Translations under genes and position numbers: made by a program
NCBI GenBank assembly: GCA_033816765.1
Contig: CM066287.1
Location: 2,356,001-2,420,000 of the forward strand
DNA from: Nothopassalora personata
Taxonomy: Eukaryota; Ascomycota; Dothideomycetes; Mycosphaerellales; Mycosphaerellaceae
DNA: 64,000 bases
Direction of reading: 5' to 3'
Notes under the pieces: generated by a model
The model's input: the letters and a program-made list of their open reading frames with translations, nothing else
The model's database searches: none
Told to the model about the DNA's origin: nothing
Shown: positions 51,438 through 62,682 of the stretch, in pieces
Position numbering within the stretch: the first letter of the stretch is position 1
Layout of the letters: each line of letters starts with the position of its first letter

Positions 51438-53576
51438 TTAGCGATTATTTACATGATGGGCCCAGCGCCGACCAGCACCACGCGCCCCGTTACCCTCTCC
51501 TTTGACGCCATACTCCGCGGGTATAGCTGGGAACGCATCAACGCCATCCAACAACGCAAGCGCCATCCCGCCCGATAGATGCGACTGAATGTGGCAGTGC
51601 AACATGAATGCCCCCGGGTTGACGACATGATACCTCATGGCGAGCCACGTTGGCGCACCTGCAGACGGCAACGTCGTGAAGCCATCACGGTATGGAGGGT
51701 TGTTGAAGTTGAAAGATTGAGGTTGCGCCGCTGCAGCTTCTGCCACAGACGACCAATTCCAACGCCCTACACCACGGCCCAGGAGGTAGCCTTTGTTGCT
51801 GTGTTTGTGCATCGGGTGCGGTGGACCGTTGAAATCAACGACGACGAAGACGATATCGATCCAGGTGTCGTTCTGAGTCTTGATCACGAGATTGTGATTG
51901 TCGGCTTCCATGCTCTCAGGGTAGTACAGTAGCGGTGCGTCCTCTGCATACTCCGTGGGAAACATCGGGTACGTTTCATCGCCGTCGACGGACCAGACCC
52001 AAGGCTTTCCAAATCTCGACACCCGGAGGATGTGTGTCTGGGCGACTTCCTGTGCTGGTGGTATGTTGTAGAAGGGTATGATTTGACTTTGGTCTAGGGT
52101 GACGACGTCTGGAGAGACTGGAAAGCCTCCGAAGGTGTAAGACGGTTGCGAGTCCCTCTTCCAGTGTCCACGAGATTTGCCAATCCCAGATTTGCGGTTT
52201 CTGCCACGACCACCTCTCCGGCCGTCTGCCTTACCACCGTACCACACTCCACCATTGCCATGTCCTCCCTGCCAGTCACCACCATTCCAGACGTTGTCCT
52301 CGCTGCTGTCATCTGTGTTATCATCATCGTTGCCGACATCGTCGCTGCCGCGTGAGTAGCTCAGCGTAGCAAAGCCGCTGATCAGCTGGTTTAAGGCGAA
52401 ATTGTTCGCCCGCATGGTGTAAGACCCTTGGCGCTTGTCAAGCTGCACCATAACTGAATATCTCTCGCCGTTGTAGATTTGCAGGCCATTGACCTTGACT
52501 GGTTCAACATAACGACCATCGACAGCGTAGACCCACATTGGATGCTCATCTATCGAGATAACAGGCGCCTGGATGCCCGCCGCGCTGATGAAGTTAAAGC
52601 TTGCCCATTGCAGCCTAGGATTGACCTGAAACTCCTGCTGAGGTGTATCAGTGGCCGAGCAACCTGTGACCAGGTCTTTTGGTATAGCATCGAGGTTCAG
52701 TGTGGCATTGCCCTGGCTGAAATTGCCAAATGGAAGGCATCCATTCGGGCTGAGCCACTGTCCTCTCAAAGGTCCGTTGAAGAGGTCTTGAAAGGGTGGT
52801 GCCAAAGCCGCTCGCTGTTCTGCTTCCGTTAGGCAATTAACTCGTCCCTTACCGTTGAACAGTATGCTGTTGGTACAGTAGATGTCAACGTTGCTGTTTT
52901 CCTGGACTTGTCGATGCTGTTGAGAGGTGAGATGCATCCGATCGGAGATCATTACGAATTGAGGATCTTCTTCCGCTTTGGTGATGGCATGGAGCGCGTC
53001 CTGGTCGCTGGTGATCGCGCTGAATGGCTTAGGCACCGAAGGTCTTGGCTTGATGTGAATAGGGCCGAACATGCCATCGAAGATCTGGCTCTGGTAATGC
53101 GCATGGTACCAGTAAGTGCCATATTCCGTTGCCTTCCACTTGTAAAGCCATTGGCATCCAGCCTCGATGGGTCTCTGAGAAAGGCCAGGTACGCCGTCCG
53201 ACCAAGGAGTATTAAGCTGGAGCAAGATTAGCTCGAGTGCTCGAGAAGCATCGAAGTCTGAACGACGTTGTCCTTACTTGTTCTATACCGTGAAAATGGA
53301 CTGCGGTCTTCACACCCAGCTTATTCGTGACCAAGAACTATGAAAAACGTCAGCTTTAGCATATCACACTGCGCGCTACAAATGCACCTCGACATCGTCG
53401 TCCTGATCGACCACCAGAGCAGGACCTGGAGATTGGCCGTTGATCAAGATTTGTTGCTTTTCGAATCCATCAGGACTTGTGGTCGCCCATTCGAGTTCGA
53501 CTGAGAACTGCTTGGTAGCTGCGTAAGATGACGAGCAGAAAGCCAATGCGCACAACGCGAAGGCTGAAAAGGGCAT
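51438..53576 (-). CDS. Secreted multicopper oxidase (laccase/ascorbate-oxidase type)
   Basis: Three exons: 53576-53388, 53337-53278 and 53216-51438, giving 675 residues. Introns are 50 bp (donor GTGCAT, acceptor CATAG) and 61 bp (GTAAGG...CTCCAG); the joins read DDDVEFLVTNKLG and FHGIEQLNTPWSDGVPG. Residues 1-19 are a signal peptide. Copper ligands are complete: HFHG (77-80), WYHAH (119-123), HPMHKHS and HCHIQSH (623-629). The GIEQLNTPWSDGVPGLSQRPI signature marks the ascomycete multicopper oxidase branch that includes conidial-pigment enzymes of the Abr1 kind, though no pigment genes are adjacent. Residues about 371-438 are an unusual Gly/Asp/Asn/Arg-rich insert in the second cupredoxin domain. 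Such enzymes oxidise phenolics or metals with O2; substrate not predictable. Confidence 0.9.
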
Positions 53577-54271
53577 TCTGCAGGCTGCTACGGATCCCCA
53601 CCGAAGACGACAGGCATCATGAGATGCGTAGGAAGACCTTTATACAAGCTGGCCGAGAGCAGTTGGGCTATCCATCAGCCACTACACCTCCGGAAGCGCA
53701 CTGCACGAGCCTTGCGGTCGTGGCAAACCCCAACATGGCACGCCTGGCTGAATTTGGCCAGTGGATCATCAACATAGAAGTGCAGAAATAGGAGCTCCTG
53801 CAAAGACATTGGCTTGCATTCCAGCCAATAGTGTTTGTTTGGCCCTTGTCGATGTAGATAATAAATTTCCTGCAATTCAAGGTGAAGCGCAGGGCACATC
53901 GGAAGAGGTGCAGACAGCCACGAAGTTTGGCTTCAGGCACGATGTTGATAGGTGCAGTCCGTCGCCAAGGAGCTTCTTCAGCAGCCAAAGGACTGTGCGG
54001 CGGGAACGACATCGGGCTTCATCCTCGAATTAATGCGGCTTTCACTGGTGGTAATTGTCCAGACGAGTCCTATATCTCAAAGTCATTCAAAAACCAGGCA
54101 GAGCCCTGGCAATACGCCGTGCCACGCTGAAGAGCATGCAAGCCGCGAGCCAGAGCGGATATGCTGCAGAAGCCACTGTAGTCAGTGCCCAGGAAGCTGC
54201 TGAAGGATGGCTTAGTTTCTCTTCCAACTACGCAGCTTGATATGGTGGGGGTAGTCGTTGACATTCCATGA
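53577..54271. promoter_or_regulatory. Oxidase promoter and unassigned spacer
   Basis: The part next to 53576 is the multicopper oxidase promoter. Open frames of 60-114 codons on both strands show no motif that I trust. Confidence 0.35.
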
Positions 54272-54547
54272 CCAGAACTGAACTCGGGCTACAGAGACAC
54301 AATTGTCCAATATCTGAAGTCCCAGTTTGCTGATGGGGTGCTTGTTGTGACACAATGCAGGTCCCGAAACGATCAGGCCAAGCACGATCCTAGCACGTGC
54401 CTAAATTTCTCGCTACACCACGTGGTTTCCGACGGCACAGCATCTCAACGCGACTGTCGTGCGTTGGCGACCGAGAAACACCACGGCTCCAAAGTCGGTC
54501 GCGAGATGATCCACAATCAGTCAGTATACCTGGCCCAGTGGTCATGA
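54272..54547 (+). pseudogene. Possible acyltransferase (HxxxDG transferase family) relic
   Basis: A frame open from 54272 (after a TGA) to a TGA at 54545-54547 contains YRDTIVQYLKSQFADGVLVV and then CLNFSLHHVVSDGTASQRDC. HHVVSDG fits the HxxxDG catalytic motif of the BAHD/trichothecene-acetyltransferase-like superfamily, with the preceding hydrophobic strand as expected. No N-terminal part, DFGWG-like motif or start is found, and the intervening CRSRNDQAKHDPS looks inserted. I read it as debris of such a gene. Chance resemblance is possible because only one motif is diagnostic. Confidence 0.35.
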
Positions 54548-55693
54548 TCAAAATCGAGCTTTACTCGTGGCCAGAACGTGGCTGGCAAGGCGTTGTCGAC
54601 CCATGTGGTACAGTCGACTGATCTCTTCTTGGCATTTCAGCCATTGATCCAGAAGCAAGAGCATAAGAGGGTACGGCTGCAGGAAGTGGGAGCCGGACCA
54701 ATTTGAACGCCAGTGATACCTGAACAACAACGCCTCGTTTCGCCGGGATGTCCTGTAGAGTTCGCTGTGTTGCACAACATCGTACGCCGAGGGCCGTAGC
54801 CGAACGGCTGGTGTGACTCTGCGGCTCACATAGAGCAACATCAAGCAGGGCTTGGCCGAATAGAGCTCTTTCATTCCCATTGGGGCGAGGCTCAGACGCC
54901 AGAGGCCGAGGGCATGCTATAATGTCCTGGTCAAGGAGGCTGATGGCTCAATACTGTGAAGAATTTGTTAAGATGGGATCGTAGAGACATGTCCGTGGTA
55001 GGTACCTGCACCTACGCGACATGTGAGGATCCGAACTCGACCGGATTAGACACGTCGTAAGGGCACTAAGATTAACGACAAAGACCAGTTGGATCTGTGC
55101 TAGGCGAAGATGCAAGCCTATCCTATGTCGTACCTGATTGTGTCAAAGCAAGCGCCCCCATTGACCGACCGTAATCAACGCACCTCTTCAGAACCACAGG
55201 CTACCGATCTATATCACCCACTTGTCGAGACGCTGTGCATTTTGTGATGAGCGCGAAGGAAGAGAGTGTTGTGAGTGAGATCTCGCGCCAAGTACAGTAC
55301 ATCCGCATCTGCCGTCGGGGCCCGGGAGGCTGCGGGATGTTTGTCAGCGTTACAGTACCCATGAACCTCAAGGATGGGGAAAGCCCAAGGACTACATCAC
55401 TCTCAGTCCCTTCAAGGTGATAGGACGATCGGTCTATAACCAGCAGCGGCCAGCTCTTTCTTGCTACGACTTCAAAGTAAACTTAAATGAGGGATAGCGT
55501 ATAGCGATCGTGGTTAATAAAGCTATACTACTAAACACTGCGATCCTATGTCTCATTATTGCTATTCGTTGCGGGTCTGTTCGCCCTCCACTGTTTCTGT
55601 AAAAAGTCGGATCAAATTCTGGAACAGAACCAGCTATGCATCGTCCAGCTCAACCCGCTCAAATGCTCGAAGGTAACCAGCTCAGCAGGCTAT
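54548..55693. other. Spacer downstream of the hydrophobin gene
   Basis: No gene is recognised. A moderately AT-rich patch with TpA-rich text (about 55480-55560) lies close to the hydrophobin 3' end. Confidence 0.4.
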
Positions 55694-56132
55694 TTAGAGG
55701 GAGATTGGAGCGCAGATGGAACCAAGTGAGACAAGGCTCTGTAAAGCTATCAGTATTGAGAAAGATGATGGTTAGGGAGAGCCACGAACCTGTGAGTTGA
55801 CATTGGTGGTGTCGCAGCATGCCACGGAGCCCTGAGAGCAGACACCCCCGACTACCATAGTATTAGTTCATCGTCTCTGCAGGATGATGTTGATCGATCT
55901 GAGCCGGGAACGACTTACGGACTGAGAGGGCGCAGTCGCCTCCGAGAATGCCGCCAAGGAGGCCACCGACGACGCCGGCCTGGTTAACGCGGTTGCAGCA
56001 AGCAGCCTTCTGCTCGTTGCCACACATGTAGTCCATGGACCCATCACCCTGCTCTGGGAGGTACTGCTGGGTGGGGACGGCAACGACAAGGCAGGCGCTC
56101 AAGGCGGCGGCGAAGACGGTGGTGAACTGCAT
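55694..56132 (-). CDS. Class I hydrophobin
   Basis: Three small exons, 56132-55919, 55851-55790 and 55738-55694, give 106 residues. Introns are 67 bp (GTAAGT...GGTAG) and 51 bp (GTTCGT...TTACAG). The protein starts with a signal peptide (MQFTTVFAAALSACLVVAVP) and has the eight-cysteine hydrophobin pattern C-x7-CC-x20-C-x8-C-x6-CC-x16-C-x5. These spacings fit class I, not class II. The joins are LSVLGGVCSQG and NVNSQSLVSLGSICAPISL, both matching typical class I sequence. Hydrophobins self-assemble at air-water interfaces into rodlet films that coat aerial hyphae and spores. The Gly/Leu/Val loop between Cys3 and Cys4 (VVGGLLGGILGG) is typical. A TATA-like TATAAG lies about 140 bp upstream. Without splicing only a truncated 89-residue frame is apparent. 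Confidence 0.88.
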
Positions 56133-59079
56133 ATTTGCTGGTGGAGAGATGCTGAGAAAGCTGTTGTTGAAGTGAAGGTGATCGAGAGATCAAGTACTAG
56201 TGATTGAGGAATCTGTTTATGAGTTGCTCTTGCTGGATGACAAGACTATGAGATGAGCGTGGAAGGCATACTTATACCTTTTTAGAAGACATCGCGCCGG
56301 TTGCCGGTCATTAGATGGACAGTGTGCAATACCGTCTGCGTTCACTTTCCAAGCCAAAGGAGTATACAACGCACGTTCGGAGTCTCATCATCCACAACCC
56401 TGATTCGCATCTGAGATGAGCCTCCGCTGTGAACAGCAGGCGGAAAATCAAGAAACCTTCAAGGTCGCTGATCACTGAGTAGTGTCAACGAGAAAGAAAG
56501 GTTCCTGTAAGATTACTGGAGCCCAAGGTTCTCTTAGGCAATTACTCACATGCAGATGCGATACGACACAGGGAGAGGTCGTGCACAGCCAGTAGTCCTG
56601 TGGCGATCTGTGTAGAGACTATCAAGACTTTAGCTTGTGCCCTACGTTGTCCTTGCGCATACAGAGTCTATCGTTGCCCTGAGAACGTCTTCTCTCTATC
56701 TGCCGTTCGAATTTGGCCTATGACGGCCGCGCGACTCGACGAGAATGAAACGCTCCTTACGGGATTTGTCAGTCTGACAATCCCTTGGTAGACAGCGATT
56801 TCATCCTACCCCTCAAGGTTCAGCCTACCGTTGAGAATACGGCGGACCGTATCATCGACAGCATACTCTATAGTGTTTCGTGCCTATAGTCGGCCATGAA
56901 ACGCCACAAATATTGGCCGTTGGAGCTGGCGCCTAGAATCAACTCTGATAACGAGCAATGAAAGGGATGTCTATACGTGTTCGACGCACGCTCATATTGC
57001 CAGTGTGCGGCGTTCGGCGTTGTTGACCGGGCCAGTGGTCAAGCTGCGAGTGCAGACCAGAGCAGTAGCTAGGGTTTTAGAGGAGTGTTGCTGGGCCCGT
57101 TTGGCCCCCTAGGGTAATACTGACGGGGCCGGAATACCGATTCAGGTTACAGGAGAGTCGCCGCACATGCTCCTGGTGGCATTTATGATCATTTCAAGGT
57201 ACGGACCGTGGTGCGGGATCCTGCTCGTCAGCTTGACGGTTCACAGGTTATCCTCGCAGGTGTTACACCAACCAAACCTGCACAAGATAAGCAGAGTCTG
57301 GCCTCGATGGGCTAACCGCTTTTGTCGATCATCGCTTCTACGGCGTGACTCGCAACGACTGTTTGCCAGTGCCGCGGTAAAGCAAGGCACATCCGTCAGA
57401 TGGGTCTGCGTCGCTACGGATGCATTCTTGATACTGCGGATCAAGCATAGCGTTGCTGAAGATGTGATCGCACCGCGACCTGGATAATGCGTGCACGCCG
57501 GATATATACCTGAGAAGAGTGGCAACTATGCACTGCATAGTTATGGCATCTCGATTCTTTGGCTTCCTATTTCCAGTACGCTTCGTATAGTCGACCTCCG
57601 CACGTTGGTGCTGTACGTCGTAAGCAGGCTTAGCACCACCTTCTGGCCAAGTCTCGAGAGCATGATGCTCCAGCAGTGGAGCCTCCAGTGGCCTAAGCGG
57701 TCATACGACACGAGCAGAGATGCTCATATTGTACCCTAGTAATGTTAGATGGCGACTCAGACCATACTTATGCTTGGCCGCCAATATTTCATACACCTTA
57801 AAAGGACCCAGCGTTTCGTTTACTGCACGCACGACGTGGTGGCAAATGAGCAACTGAGTTTGCGTGATACGCGATGAGCTGCCGCTGGGCCTGCTGCGAT
57901 GCTGAAATCGATCAGTGTAGTGCCCAGGCTGCTTCGGTCGAGATTCAGGGACAGTGCTATGCGCCCGCTGAAGGAGCCGCGGAGCAGGTGCTGGGACGAA
58001 GCATGGCGCCGTTTGATCATCCCGCAGCCGCACACGCCTCGATAGGACGCGGCGTGTAAGCTCACATGGTTGGGTCTCGGCGCTGTCTGTGGTCTCGAAG
58101 TCCTAGAGGATCAGGTGTTAGTCCAGGGATGATGACCGCTAGCTGCTTGTGAATCGACGCCCTCCTAGGGGCAGCTCCAATTCTTAGTCATGAGTCAAAG
58201 TTCGATTAGCCCTCTAGCGCTCCAAAGTGCGCTTGCCCGCCCGGCGAGAGCTAATAGCATCTACGTTTCCTGTAGCCGAAGCGAACTTAGGAGGGGCCCA
58301 CGGTAGGAGGAGGGCTGAAAGAGAGGGAGGATCTCGTGGGAGGCCCCAAGTGCAGCGGAGGGCCGGGGGTGGGCCTTGGGGTATTCCCCATTTCATGGCA
58401 ATTGATTGCTTAGTCAGAATGTGAGCTTCCCCTAGACGAAATCGTGAGCTGCCCACAGACTTTACGCCCTTCGTGTCCAGTATCTTCCATCCTGAGAGCG
58501 AGACTTTAGCCAAATCTTAGATATGCATAGCTGAAGGCAATATGTCCGCACCATTTGGCGAGTATCCGGCGAGAGTCTGGACCACTCCAGATCCTATTTA
58601 TGCACCGCCGACGCAAGAGTCATTAGAGGATCTTCATCAAGTTGCTGTTTGCAGGCAGGCACGGGGTAGGTCATCTCGACCAAAGTCATTCTCTTCTCGT
58701 GTGCTTCTACTGGGCGACATATCGACCGGAAAGCTCCGCTGGCAGGGGTGACAACGCCCAAATTCAGGGCACATCGAGAAACGGCTTATTGTGTGAGGGA
58801 GCGGTTCAGCGGCCCAGTGATGAACAGGAACTTTTGGGATTGTCCAGACAAGAGCTTGCATGGCCGAAGCAGTGACGGCCTTGATAGCATGGGATTTGCG
58901 TTGTTGGCGTGGATGCTTAGCCCCCCCAATGGCAATAGTAAGTGTGTTGGGCGTGGGGAGTGCGGGGAGCGATTTGAGTGGGGGGGCAACTTGAGAGCAC
59001 AACTCCAGAGGTGAAGGTTAACTTGGTCGTTTGCTTCGTTGGTGTTCCGAACCACCAGCAGGCGCACACTTTCACGACC
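56133..59079. other. 2.9-kb stretch without a recognisable gene
   Basis: The right end is the BIO2 promoter and the left end the hydrophobin promoter. Open frames up to 121 codons exist on both strands, with no motif, signal peptide or conserved text that I recognise. Base composition is ordinary, so there is no RIP signature. Confidence 0.45.
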
Positions 59080-60379
59080 ATGGCGCTGACTGTATTGCCG
59101 AGGCGAGCAGCCATTCGCTCTCTACAGGCTTCACCCTCGAAATGCACTCGATCGTTCAGCACGCCCGTCCACGATGCCTTCTCACCCATCTCGGCAACCC
59201 CTCCCCATCCGCCAGAACGTAGCAATGCTTTGTGGAGTGCAGTAAATGCTCGAACACCCAGGTACGACTGGTCGAAAGATGAGATCCGGGAGATATACAA
59301 CACGCCGCTCATGGAGCTGGCCCATCAGGCAGTACGTATTGCCCAGCCGTAGCGTTGAGACGGGCAGGCGATTCTGACACGAATGTCCCGCGCAGGGCGT
59401 GCTCCATCGTCGCTTCCACTCTCCCTCGGCCGTCCAAATGTGCACGCTCATGAACATCAAGACCGGTGGCTGCAGTGAAGACTGCTCCTACTGCGCCCAG
59501 TCGTCCCGATACAACACTGGCCTCAAAGCTACCAAGATGTCGCCCGTGGACGAAGTTCTCGAGAAGGCTCGGATAGCCAAGAGCAATGGTAGCACCCGCT
59601 TCTGTATGGGTGCAGCGTGGCGAGACATGCGAGGCCGTAAGACCAGCCTCAAGAATGTCAAAGCCATGATTGAGGGTATCCGCTCCATGGACATGGAGGT
59701 ATGCGTGACTCTCGGCATGATCGATCAGAACCAGGCCGACGAGCTGAAAGCTGCCGGGCTTACAGCGTACAACCACAACGTTGATACCTCAAGAGAGCAT
59801 TACCCTTCCGTCATCACCACTCGCTCGTACGATGAGAGACTCCAAACTCTAGAAAACGTTCGACAAGCTGGAATAAACGTCTGTAGCGGTGGCATCCTTG
59901 GCCTTGGGGAGAAGCCAGAGGATCATGTTGGTCTCATATACACGGTGTCCACACTCCCAGCACATCCAGAGTCCTTCCCTGTGAATGCACTGGTGCCAAT
60001 CAAAGGCACACCACTTGGCGACTCAAACAAGAAGAGAATCGAATTTGATGCTATTTTGCGTACCATCGCGACGGCACGTCTAGTAATGCCAGCGACAATC
60101 ATTCGAATCGCAGCAGGTCGAACGACCATGTCGGAATCAGAACAGATTCTGTGCTTCTCTGCTGGTGCCAACGCCGTCTTCACTGGTGAGAAGATGTTGA
60201 CGACAGATGCTGTTGGCTGGGATGCGGACAAGGAGATGTTCCAGAAGTATGGGCTTGTGCCAATGAAGAGCTTTGAGCGTGGAGGCTTTCGAGAAACGAG
60301 CTGGTCTGCCTTGAAAGCTGAAGCTGCAGCGAGTCCGGTCGAGGAGGCTCCTACGACTCAGCAGACCGCCACTGCTTAG
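59080..60379 (+). CDS. BIO2: Biotin synthase, mitochondrial radical-SAM enzyme
   Basis: Exons are 59080-59331 and 59396-60379, with a 64-bp intron (GTACGT...CGCAG); splicing joins AHQA to GVLHRRFHSPSAVQ. The product has 411 residues. The start MALTVLPRRAAIRSLQ opens a mitochondrial presequence. The radical-SAM cluster motif CxxxCxxC is Cys110, Cys114 and Cys117 in GGCSEDCSYCAQ. Other family blocks are FCMGAAWRDMRGR, YNHNVDTSREHYP, GGILGLGE and IRIAAGRTTM, whose Arg is the conserved ligand of the second, [2Fe-2S] cluster. The enzyme inserts sulfur into dethiobiotin in the last step of biotin synthesis. No other biotin genes (BIO1/3/4 or the fused BioDA) are in the window. The C-terminal 25 residues are Ala/Thr/Pro-rich and look dispensable. 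Confidence 0.95.
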
Positions 60380-62680
60380 AGCTACCTGCAATCGATGAGA
60401 AATGCACATATATTTACAGCGCGCAGGAAATACCCTGCCTTTGTTGTCAGGTGAGTAGTGCTTTGTGCAGGACACGACCGCCAGGCTTTGCTTTCCCATA
60501 TGTGTCATGTCCTTCACGGTCATGCAGAGCATCTTCCGTGTACGGTAATCGCACCGTTGAAGGACTGAGCATGAGACATAGCAAGATATTCAAACATCGG
60601 CACGGTTACGAGCCGGAGTGTGTTCTTGTCCAGCCACTCCGTGGAGTGTCGCCCCCGGTCATGGAAGTAAGTGTAAGTGTGCTCTTTGCTGATCGCTTAT
60701 AATGATCAAAACACGCAATCGCATGTGGATCTCAAACGCAGTGTGCTGGACGTGGTCGTGCGTGCAACATTTCCGCTATAAAGAATGTTATACAAAACCT
60801 GTGAAGCCGATGGCAATATTCTCCAGCCGAAGAAAAGGTTGCGACAACGACGACGGTCGTGCAGTTGACTCTGAACGCTTTTGTGTGTCCGCACCCTGGT
60901 GGATCTGTCTTCTGTCCTGGCCGTGCTGTGTATATGTGGTGGTCTCATCTGTCGATATCATGTGAATGTGATCTTGGCTTGCACCGGCATTGTGCCATCT
61001 GCTCTCTGAAAGCAGGATTGCATAGCGGACTGATCCCGCGATAGCATGTTCCTTTTCATGTTCTTGAATCATTCCAGTATAGTTGATGCCCGTCCCACGA
61101 CCAGGGAACTGCGTTGCTACATAACCAGGTACATCTAGGAATATCGGCAGCTGGAGGGACAACAACATCGTTGGGGTCGAGAGCGATGTCAGTAAACGTG
61201 TCCCAGGCGTAATACGAGCTGGCGGGCTGTACCATTTTGGATGAACTGCCATAAGGTGACGATTCGGAATTCAGATGCCCGTCATGAGGGGAACAGTTTG
61301 TTGCCGTCCATCCACCATGTGCTCGCGAATATCCCGAACATCCCGATGAAAGTTGTGACTCTCGGGAGTGAGTGGAAAGCGTTGCAAGTGTAGTAACGTC
61401 AACCCTGCACGGAGACGGCTGTAAGTTGGCCGTTTTGCGATGCGCCTCTTTCTGAAGTCGGCGCAGCTTCTTTCCTTGGTGATCCACAGAGGCCAGAATT
61501 CGTTGTGGTCGAGTGTGACTGCCATAAGAACAATCAAGACTGCTCTGGGTCAGACCGTTAGATTCGCGCATCTGGTCGAGGCACTAACCCAACGTGCTCA
61601 CACGTGTTGCAGTCCTGTTTACCGTCACATTTCTAGCAATGCAGTCGTCAGCTCAACACGTGCAGGGTGCTTGTGTAGATGTCGCCTACGGTCTTTCTGC
61701 GTCGACAATTGTCGCACTATGATAATCAGCCATGTCTCACCTATGCAGGGCAGAATACGTACAGCTCGTGCAGTGCGCTTCCGAGTCGGAACTTCCGACA
61801 CAGAACCCATCTTGTTGGAATGTGAATGTGGGAATGAGGAGGAAATGCGCAGGTTCGTGCAGCACTTATGGGTTGGCGAGCGCTTGCGGACTTCAAGACC
61901 TCATAGGATTATCGTGATAGTGAAGGCGCGACAGGCTAGTCCAACCACGATCGTTTGGCTCGTGATACTGGAAGCATGTCAATACTCCGCCCGGAAATGA
62001 CCTTTGCATTGGCGCTCTCCTAGTGGCGGCCGTTCCTGCTCTCAAAGTCGACGGAGAATGCTCCTGCTGATGGCGGAGATGTTCAATTCTACAGTATTGC
62101 GGGTCCGGAGTGAGCGCCGGGAGAGCTGCACTATCATGTGCTTGACGGCTCATGTACTCAATGTAGAAGAAGAATCCTGGGGCCGACATCCATGAATGGA
62201 GTGACTCTAGCAGCGACATGCGTAAGATGTCATGGTGAACAATGCATGCGGGGCTATGCTTCTTTCTCTTTTGATCACGAGGTATTGGGTGAATGTACTT
62301 GGTCCTATGAAATGCAAATCGTGTTTTCATCATCATCATCATCATCATCAATTTCAGTTCGTGCCTCGAGACGCGCAGGGTCGGGCTGAGCCCGGGAGGA
62401 TAGTATGTGATGAATGACTAGAGTTCCGCATAGAGATTCAGCTCAAAGCACTGGTGGCACATGTCAAAGTGCAAAGCTGAGGGTTCGGGTCATGTCTCCC
62501 TTATACTTCATGCTCCGGTATAAGAAGCTAATAGGGGGTTGCAAGGGCCGCGGGTTCTAGCCGCTCTCTAAGCGAACTGCTAAACTGTGTCACTGACCAA
62601 CTTCATGCAAGGCGATAGCCATCAATAACAGTTTTTCCGCCGATTGCCAACGAGCATCAAGCATCATCATCATCATCATC
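60380..62680. other. 2.3-kb stretch without a recognisable gene
   Basis: Open frames include 61440-62000 (plus, 186 codons) and 61056-61571 (minus, 171 codons), which overlap each other. The latter contains natural-looking text (YYAWDTFTDIALDPND) but no known domain. A TCA microsatellite is at 62327-62350. The right end must include the TBC gene promoter. Confidence 0.4.
62327..62350. repeat. Microsatellite (TCA)8
   Basis: Eight uninterrupted TCA units. A second tract of the same repeat abuts the TBC start codon 312 bp downstream. Confidence 0.85.
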
Positions 62681-62682
62681 AT
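62662..62682. repeat. Microsatellite (CAT)7 running into the TBC start codon
   Basis: Seven CAT units whose last two bases are the A and T of the ATG at 62681-62683, so repeat length sets the immediate start-codon context. Confidence 0.85.

Noticed and set aside
61440..62000. 186-codon plus-strand open frame
   Set aside because: Cys/Arg-rich, no known motif, no good start context, and it overlaps an equally unconvincing minus-strand frame.
62531..62570. tRNA-like GCGGGTTCTAGCCGC stretch
   Set aside because: No acceptor stem, D-arm or anticodon arm can be folded around it, and the T-loop consensus is not met.
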